Positions 30,937 to 35,948 of a stretch of 35,948 bases of DNA are shown here, in pieces (positions within the stretch are counted from its first letter, which is position 1; each line of letters opens with the position of its first letter). The translations under genes and the position numbers were made by a program. Origin of the DNA: CAZVEV01 sp964625865 (GTDB lineage Bacteria; Planctomycetota; Phycisphaerae; SM23-33); assembly GCA_964625865.1 (NCBI GenBank), contig CAZVEV010000029.1:1-35948 (forward strand). Reading direction: 5' to 3'. The notes beneath the pieces were generated by a model. It did no database searches, was not told the origin of the DNA, and saw only the letters and a list, made by a program, of their open reading frames with translations.

Positions 30937-32223
30937 CTACTTCCGCCGCCCCCCGCCCGCCCGACCGGATCGGCTGGGCTTGGAGCGGCCGCCGGATGCT
31001 CCGCCGCGCTGGATCTTCGGGCGGCTGCCGGACGCTCCGCCGGGGCGCTGAAGTTTCGGGCGATTGCCCGCCGCTCCGCCGGGGCGCTGGAACTTAGGCT
31101 TGTCGCCGGCTGCGGCGCGGCGCTGGAGCCTCGGGCGACCGCCGAAGATGTCGTCTGAACTGCGGAACTTCGGCTGCCAACGCGTGCTGCCCTTGGGCGG
31201 GTCGACCTTCGGTCGGCGCGGCGTAACGGTGGACGATCCGCTGCGGGTGACGGTGTTTCCGTCCTTGACGGCCGTGCCGCTGTAGTCCTTGGTCAAACGC
31301 CGCGTCTGGACCGTGCCCTCGCGGGTCACCGTGCCGCCCTCGCGCACCGCCGTCTGGTCGTGCGTGCGCACGGTCTTGCCGGCACCGTTCTTGACTTCCT
31401 TCTCGAACGTCGCGGTGTTGCCCTCGCGGGTGACAGTCGTTTCGCTCGTTCTGATCGTCTTACCGTTCGAGTTGACCCACTGGCCTTCCTTGCTCACCGT
31501 GTTGCCGTCCTTGACGGCCTGCCCGGTGTAGGTGTAGCTGTGGGTCTTTCCGTCCGGGGTGGTGATGGTGGCGGTCTTGGCCGTGTCCACCGTGTTACCG
31601 TCCCGCGTCTTGGTCGCGTCGATGTCGATCGTCTTGTCGTTGCGCGTGGTAATCGTCGTGTCGCGCTCGCGGGTGTTCTCGTCGACGCGGGTGATCGTCG
31701 TGTCGTTCGTGCGCAGGGTCTCGCCGCGACCGTTGGCCACCTCGTGGTGATGCGTGGTGGTGGGGCCTTCGCGCGTCGTGCTGCCGTCGTACGTCCTCAC
31801 CACGCGCCCCGCGCCGTTGGTGGTCTGTCCGGTTGTGCTGACCGTATTGCCCTCGCGCACGGACGTCGACTCGTGATTGTACGTCCTGCCGGCCGGCGGG
31901 ACATGCTCGTCGGCCAGCGACAGGATCCGCTTGCCCGTGCCCGGGTACTTGCGGTCGATGCTTTCCCGCACATTCTGCGGCAGGGCGCCCCAGGCCTTCC
32001 TGACCTTCGCGACAGCCGCCTTCGCCGCCTCCTCATCGCCGCGCTCCCGGGCGGCGTAGAACTCGCCGGCCGCTTCGCGGACTGCCAGGATCTTCGGGGC
32101 CAGCCGCTGGCGCGCCGCCTCGCGAAGCTTGCGGAGTCGCTCCTCGCGGGCCGTCTCGCCCTGGGCCGGAACCGCACCTGCCGCGATCACCGCCGCCAGT
32201 ACCGTCAGTGTCATCTGTCTCAT
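30937..32223 (-). CDS. Secreted Thr/Gly-rich repeat protein with basic C-terminal tail
   Basis: No known family was recognised. The 428-residue protein has a signal peptide (1-22, ending VPAQGE) and an Arg/Ala-rich helical part (about 23-105). A repeat region follows (about 110-345) with units of 26-28 residues built around (V/T)REGNTV...G...NGAGKTVRT...TT, beta-rich in look. The last ~75 residues are four to five 13-residue basic repeats of the kind RPGGASGSRPKIQ, ending in GRAGGGRRK. The strong basic tail might bind acidic polymers such as LPS, polysaccharide or DNA; this is inference. AAAGGAG lies just before the ATG. It is 36 bp downstream of the CpxP/EF-hand gene, so it is probably the last gene of the sigma/anti-sigma unit. 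Confidence 0.8.
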   Translation of the reverse strand: MRQMTLTVLAAVIAAGAVPAQGETAREERLRKLREAARQRLAPKILAVREAAGEFYAARERGDEEAAKAAVAKVRKAWGALPQNVRESIDRKYPGTGKRILSLADEHVPPAGRTYNHESTSVREGNTVSTTGQTTNGAGRVVRTYDGSTTREGPTTTHHHEVANGRGETLRTNDTTITRVDENTRERDTTITTRNDKTIDIDATKTRDGNTVDTAKTATITTPDGKTHSYTYTGQAVKDGNTVSKEGQWVNSNGKTIRTSETTVTREGNTATFEKEVKNGAGKTVRTHDQTAVREGGTVTREGTVQTRRLTKDYSGTAVKDGNTVTRSGSSTVTPRRPKVDPPKGSTRWQPKFRSSDDIFGGRPRLQRRAAAGDKPKFQRPGGAAGNRPKLQRPGGASGSRPKIQRGGASGGRSKPSRSGRAGGGRRK

Positions 32224-32259
32224 CGTCTTGCTCCTTTCGCCTGCGTACTGCCCGGACGT

Positions 32260-33048
32260 CTATCGCCTGGGTCTAGGTCCATTGCCACCGCCGCGCGACC
32301 AGAACTCTTTCCTGGCCCGTTCACGTTCCTGCGGATTCAGCGTTCCGTCGCCGTCGCTATCGTATTTACGGAGTAGTTCGGTGTGTCGGCGCTGGAACCA
32401 GTCGCGGAGCAGGTGTCCGGCGCTGCGGCGCTCTTCATCGCTGAGCCACCCGTCACCGTCGGTGTCGGTCTCGCGGAACATCCGCTTGCGGCGCTGCTGT
32501 CGGAAACTCTCGATCCGCCCTTCGTAGTCTTTGCGGGCGGCGTGGCGCTCGGTCTCGCTCAGCCTGCCGTCGCCGTCGGTGTCGAACCTGGCGCCCGGGC
32601 GGCGGGGCCGCGATCCGTGTGGCGGGCGACGGTGAAGCAGGCCCATGGCCTTCTGGCGCTGGTGGGGCTTGAGGATGCCCATGAAGTTGCGGAACTGCTC
32701 GGCTGCCAGGAGCCGGACTTTCGTCTGCTGGTCGGACTCGAACTCGACAAGCTCGGCCACCTTCGCCCCGTTCTCGGACGCCTCTGCCATGCCGGCCCAC
32801 AGATCGCGCCGAGCGTGACCGACGGCGTGCCTGGCCTCGTCGGAGGCCTGGCGGACCCGGCGGCGCATTTCGGTCAGGGCATCCTTCTGGCTCTGGTCAA
32901 GGTCGAGCTTATCGGCGACGGCGTCCACGGCCTCGTCTTCCGTTTCGAACGGCACGGTCTCCGAGCGGGCGCTGACGAAGCCGCCGGCGAAGAAGAAGTT
33001 GAACAGGATTGACAGCCCAAGCAGGACCCATGGCAGTTTCTTCATCAT
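32260..33048 (-). CDS. CpxP/Spy-like periplasmic protein with three EF-hands
   Basis: A 262-residue protein. The N-terminal hydrophobic segment (5-25) is a membrane anchor or signal peptide. Residues ~40-140 form a helical domain with LDLDQSQKDALTEMRRRV and ILKPHQRQKAM, like the Spy/CpxP/heavy-metal-sensor group of envelope stress proteins. The C-terminal part has three EF-hand loops: 156-167 (DTDGDGRLSETE), 195-206 (DTDGDGWLSDEE) and 230-241 (DSDGDGTLNPQE), each with full calcium ligands. The Spy-like and EF-hand combination suggests calcium-dependent control of an envelope sensor (inference). Its ATG overlaps the anti-sigma stop as ATGA, so the two are coupled. The gap to the repeat protein is 36 bp. 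Confidence 0.85.
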   Translation of the reverse strand: MMKKLPWVLLGLSILFNFFFAGGFVSARSETVPFETEDEAVDAVADKLDLDQSQKDALTEMRRRVRQASDEARHAVGHARRDLWAGMAEASENGAKVAELVEFESDQQTKVRLLAAEQFRNFMGILKPHQRQKAMGLLHRRPPHGSRPRRPGARFDTDGDGRLSETERHAARKDYEGRIESFRQQRRKRMFRETDTDGDGWLSDEERRSAGHLLRDWFQRRHTELLRKYDSDGDGTLNPQERERARKEFWSRGGGNGPRPRR

Positions 33049-33584
33049 TCCTCTGTCTCCTCAAACAGGAGGGTCACCTCGTCATCCATCCAGGCTTGTC
33101 CGTCAGGCGTCTCTTCGAGCCCGAAGGTCAGTTCACGGACCAGCGCCATCTCCTCGCGTGCCGGGTCGCGTCCGGCGGCCAGGCCGGTACGGAATCCGGC
33201 GACGCTGATGAGCACGGCCGCCGCTGCTGCCGCCGCCCATCGGGACATCCGACGCCACGCCACGTCGCGACGCCCGGCGGTTCGTCGAGCATCCCGTGCT
33301 GCGTCAGCGGGGACCAGGGACTTGGCGCGTTCGATGAGTGTGGCCGGCGGCAGGACCGGACCGGGCGAGAGAAGCGAACGAAGTTCCCTTACCGCGGCGA
33401 GGCACTGCTCGCAACTCGCCAAATGCCCCTCGATCCGCTCGGCCGTCTCGTCTGAACTGCGACCATCCAGGTATGATGCCAGATCCGTCGCATCCGGACA
33501 GGGACCTGAAGGAGAGCCGGCCGACGCGGCAAGCCGTTGCCACAGCCGGCTGTCTGCTTCATCTTGTCGTTCGTGTTCGCTCAT
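33045..33584 (-). CDS. Zinc-finger anti-sigma factor (ZAS type)
   Basis: A 179-residue single-pass membrane protein. The cytoplasmic N-terminus has the anti-sigma zinc motif HLASCEQC (His54, Cys58, Cys61) after a YLDG-type helix. A transmembrane segment, WAAAAAAAVLISVAGF, lies near 115-130, and a short periplasmic end is acidic (WMDDEVTLLFEETEE). ZAS proteins hold ECF sigma factors inactive until a signal releases them (family knowledge). AAGGA lies before the ATG. The next gene starts inside its stop codon. The ECF sigma gene is upstream in the same direction, but 573 bp of palindromic element separates them, so co-expression is not assured. Confidence 0.88.
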   Translation of the reverse strand: MSEHERQDEADSRLWQRLAASAGSPSGPCPDATDLASYLDGRSSDETAERIEGHLASCEQCLAAVRELRSLLSPGPVLPPATLIERAKSLVPADAARDARRTAGRRDVAWRRMSRWAAAAAAAVLISVAGFRTGLAAGRDPAREEMALVRELTFGLEETPDGQAWMDDEVTLLFEETEE

Positions 33585-33649
33585 GGCTTGTCCTTCGCTG
33601 GGTTGTACGGGGCGGGTGGTGCAAACATCCCCGTCATTTCAAGAAAAAG

Positions 33650-34148
33650 GGCTCATCCGGATAATGCGTAGGTGCATGGGCCTGAGGCCACCACCGGGCT
33701 TGTCCCGGCCGAGCCATGACTCGTCACTCACACGACCGCTCAGCAGCAGCAGGCCACCACGGGGCTTGTCCCCGTGGAGCCCTGATTCATCGCTCGGCAG
33801 GCCGGTTCGGGCGGAGTCTTCGGAACAATCTCCCGCCGGCGGGCGGGCGCAATCATCGCCCCACGGGGACAAGCCCCATGGTGGCGGGGAATCCTGGAAA
33901 GCGGCGGGGTAGTGACGAATCATCGCTCCGCCGGGGCAAGCCCGGCGGTGGCGTCACGGGCAATCGGGACATCCGCTCGCCATCGCACGGCTTACGCAAG
34001 AGGGATGCCCCCTCTTGTGAACCACGCCGTGCCATGGATAGATCCTGCGACGGACCCCCTGTCTTTCCAAGACGTGACGGTGATCGGGGTGTATCGATCC
34101 CGTCAGGTCGATGCGCCCGCGTTGACCTACGCATTATCCGGATGAGCC
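33650..34148. mobile_element. 499-bp palindromic MITE-like element with 24-bp perfect terminal inverted repeats
   Basis: The ends 33650-33673 and 34125-34148 are perfect inverted repeats (beginning GGCTCATCCGG). Next to them is a further imperfect match, GCATGGGCCTGAGG against GCATCGACCTGACGG, offset by about 10 bp. Inside are four copies of a ~44-bp unit with a GGGGCTTGTCCCC-type hairpin and an ATGATTCGTCACT-like tail. Two are forward (33686-33729, 33752-33795) and two reverse (about 33849-33887, 33910-33953), giving the whole a mirror layout. A-rich flanks (GAAAAAG left, GAAAAAAG right) may be a target duplication. No real gene is inside; the short frames there follow the repeats. It splits the sigma and anti-sigma genes. 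Confidence 0.7.
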
Positions 34149-34157
34149 GGAAAAAAG

Positions 34158-34685
34158 TCACCGCCGGTCGCCGAAATGGCTCCGGAGCTTGGTCAGGGCC
34201 TTATGTTTTGTGCTTCTAATGGTTTGCGGGTCTACCCCGAGGGCGTCGGCTGCTTCCGAAACCGTCATCTGCTTCTCGAAGAGCATGGTGAGGACCAACT
34301 TCTGCCGTCCCGAAAGCAGGCCTGCGGGGATCGGCGGGGCCTCCGGGGGCGCGGGAGGATCGTCCACCGACGGCGGCGGGGCGGCCTCGAGGGGCACTTC
34401 CACCGGGCGGCGCTTGCGGAGATGGTCTATCGCGACACTCCGTGAGATGACCGTCAGCCACGTGGTGAACGAGGCACGTGATGCATCGTATGAACGAAGC
34501 TGCCGATAGTCGTCCCGCACCAGGCGGACGAAGACGTCCTGGGCGATGTCCTCGATCTCACTGCCATCGGCACGGCGGCCGACCGTTCGGGACACCGCGG
34601 CGAAGATGACCCGCGCATAGCGTTCGACCAGCGCATCCCACGCGCGCTTGTCACCGTTGATGCATGCGGTCAGGTCAAAGGCCAT
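34158..34685 (-). CDS. ECF-type RNA polymerase sigma factor
   Basis: A 175-residue sigma70-family protein with region 2 (about 10-95: WDALVERYARVIFAAVSRTVG, IEDIAQDVFVRLV, FTTWLTVISRSVAIDHLRKRR), a Pro/Ala-rich linker (about 100-125), and region 4 (about 125-172: SGRQKLVLTMLFEKQMTVSEAADALGV, then IRSTKHKALTKLR). The group is not assigned. The anti-sigma gene lies downstream beyond the MITE-like element; the EF-hand and repeat-protein genes are its likely targets or partners. The stop is 10 bp from the element's right end. Upstream 34686-34838 has palindromes but no clear ECF-type promoter. ATG 34685 is preceded by GAGACGG, a weak ribosome binding site. Confidence 0.9.
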   Translation of the reverse strand: MAFDLTACINGDKRAWDALVERYARVIFAAVSRTVGRRADGSEIEDIAQDVFVRLVRDDYRQLRSYDASRASFTTWLTVISRSVAIDHLRKRRPVEVPLEAAPPPSVDDPPAPPEAPPIPAGLLSGRQKLVLTMLFEKQMTVSEAADALGVDPQTIRSTKHKALTKLRSHFGDRR

Positions 34686-34724
34686 ATCACCGTCTCTTAC
34701 ACTCGGTCGATGGTCCCGGTTACT

Positions 34725-34767
34725 CCCGCCGGCGGGGGCCCTGCGGCGTCCCGATGCACATCGGGAC
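34725..34767. repeat. Two short palindromes upstream of the sigma gene
   Basis: CCCGCCGGCGGG at 34725-34736 and the perfect 20-bp dyad GTCCCGATGCACATCGGGAC at 34748-34767 lie in the 153-bp gap between the sigma gene and the phosphodiesterase-like gene. They could be a terminator for the latter or operator sites for the former; no T-run is present. Confidence 0.45.
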
Positions 34768-34838
34768 GAGGCGTCCGTTCGCGTGCAACGCCGTCAAAGG
34801 TGTAGAACGCATGAAGCACCCCTCGTATTGACACCACC

Positions 34839-35897
34839 TTACGGTGACTTCTGAAATGCTCGCAGCAGCGACTTGCCATCGAGCCCTCGCGGGACGGGGC
34901 GGCCGAGCAGGTCAAGCAGCGTGGGCATCAGGTCGACGGACCGGGCTGTCTTGAGGTGGCCGTGCGGCACGCCCGGACCGGCGATCAGGAGGGGCACATG
35001 CATATCGTCGTCGGCCCGCAGGCCGCCATGCCCGGCACGGTTGACGTCCTCGAAGTCCCAGCCCGGTGCGGCGAACACGGCGATGTCCCCGGCGCGGCGC
35101 GACTGGAAGTACGTTACGATCTGCTCTGGCAGGTCGGGCATCTCAGTGCGAGCCGTCGCGGCCAGCCACGTGCGCCCGTCAGCAGATTGGCCGTCCAGCA
35201 GAGCCTGCGGGACTTGACCGGCCCAGCCCAGTGGATCATGCCCGGCCGTCACACGGTAGCTGATTTTCCCGCCGCGCCCTCCGTGGCGGGCAAACTCCAC
35301 TTCACCGTTTGCCCGGCGGACACGGACGATGTCGGCCCCCGCGCGATAGGCGATGGCGTCCACGGCGGGGCAGTTGGCCAGCGCATCCAGCAGGTCGACG
35401 CGTTTCGGAGCCTGAGACGGCGAGGCGAAGCGGCCCTGCGGCCTCGCCGACAGCCACGAGTCGGTGTCAACGGGATAGGCCCGCATGTCCGCGGGCGTGG
35501 GGCGAGCGGGCCAGGGCATGAACGCCAGCCCGCCGGCGGCGTTGGTGGTGGGCTTTCGCAGATAGACGGCGGCGTAGCGATCGCCGCAGGTCGTCAGCGC
35601 CGCGGCGTACTTCCGGTAGTAGGCCTGCCGATCGGCAAACGCGCCGTCCCAGACCTCCCCGTCGGCCAGCGCCAGGCCCAACTCGTCCTCGAGGTAGTCG
35701 CGAAGGACGAAGTGTCGCGTGACGTCCGCCATGCCGTGGTCGGCGATCAGGGCGATAACGAGTGAGTCCAGCAGGTCCGCGCGGGCCAGGTCGCCCAGGA
35801 CCCGTCCGATCTGTCTGTCGGTTACGCGAAGGGCGTTGCGATACTCCTCGCTGCTGACGCCGTAGTCGTAGGCGAAGAAGTCCGGCGCCAGCAGCTA
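34839..35897 (-). CDS. Alkaline phosphatase-superfamily phosphodiesterase/sulfatase, C-terminal part
   Basis: The frame is interrupted at its 5' end by a TAG at 35895-35897. From there it reads LLAPDFFAYDYGVSSEEYR, then ALIADHGMADV with the metal-binding DHGM, and further on DDDMHVPLLIAGPGV and SVDLMPTLLDLLGRPVPRG near the end. The order fits type I phosphodiesterases/nucleotide pyrophosphatases or sulfatases. The first in-frame ATG (35732) lies inside the DHGM motif and cannot be a real start. The N-terminal third, including the catalytic Ser/Thr/Cys and first metal site, is missing. The 51 bases beyond the TAG are less GC-rich and do not continue the family. Either the gene is broken or the window end is chimeric. 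Substrate unknown. Confidence 0.7.
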
Positions 35898-35948
35898 GTA
35901 CTCTGTCCGAGCGATAACGTGTAGGAGGCCTTTCTGCCGATAGGGTTG
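35898..35948. other. Right end, no gene recognised
   Basis: The last 51 bases do not continue the phosphodiesterase-like reading frame and are lower in GC. On the minus strand they could encode the end of another protein (HVIARTEY followed by TAG), but the piece is too short to judge. Confidence 0.3.

Noticed and set aside
33853..34161. Small frames inside the palindromic element
   Set aside because: They follow the inverted repeats on both strands, have no ribosome binding sites and repeat the same peptide pieces (RIIRMS), as expected for non-coding repeats.

Overview
The window is about 36 kb of GC-rich bacterial chromosome. The gene content fits a Planctomycetota bacterium, probably of the Phycisphaerae group; this is inferred from content, not measured. 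Supporting signs are a Gram-negative-type outer membrane (LptD-like protein), a polysaccharide-lyase fragment and a secreted GH2 enzyme, a PQQ-propeller-like fragment, a sulfatase/phosphodiesterase-type gene, an ECF sigma/anti-sigma module, and many short palindromic or tandem repeats between genes. No tRNA, rRNA, CRISPR array, transposase or phage gene was seen.

Left part (1-11.4 kb). Two N-terminally truncated genes abut head to head at about 945-960: a PQQ-propeller-like protein on the minus strand and a PL11 rhamnogalacturonan lyase on the plus strand. Next come lptD (+) behind a near-perfect sigma70 promoter, a convergent two-gene unit of 5-formyltetrahydrofolate cyclo-ligase and an L,D-transpeptidase (-), rarA (-), glmS (+) and ribD (-). 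Folate, riboflavin, amino-sugar and envelope functions dominate.

Middle part (11.5-27 kb). A four-gene unit with ATGA stop/start overlaps encodes an LplT-like MFS carrier, a fused acyltransferase-ACP-AMP ligase, a HAD phosphatase-like protein and a zinc alcohol dehydrogenase. It looks like a lysophospholipid uptake and reacylation cassette. A secreted GH2 enzyme with a C-terminal LamG-like domain follows. After it lie an NCS2 purine permease, a DUF47/PhoU-like protein, a PiT phosphate transporter and a large MscS-family channel.

Right part (27-36 kb). nrdR has a strong promoter overlapped by two NrdR-box-like sites with centres 31 bp apart, so autoregulation is likely. It is followed by a small ATP-cone-like protein of unknown function and an orphan topoisomerase VI A subunit. 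acyP and a cation diffusion facilitator come next. On the minus strand lies an envelope-stress-like module: ECF sigma factor, zinc-finger anti-sigma factor, a CpxP/Spy-like protein with three EF-hands, and a secreted repeat protein. A roughly 500-bp palindromic element with perfect 24-bp terminal inverted repeats sits between the sigma and anti-sigma genes. The window ends in a phosphodiesterase/sulfatase gene interrupted by a stop codon at 35895-35897.

The observations most worth following up are the nrdR/ATP-cone/Top6A locus with its tandem operators, the acyltransferase-ACP-ligase fusion, the terminal-inverted-repeat element splitting the sigma/anti-sigma pair, and the several families of palindromic and 7- or 8-bp tandem repeats between genes.
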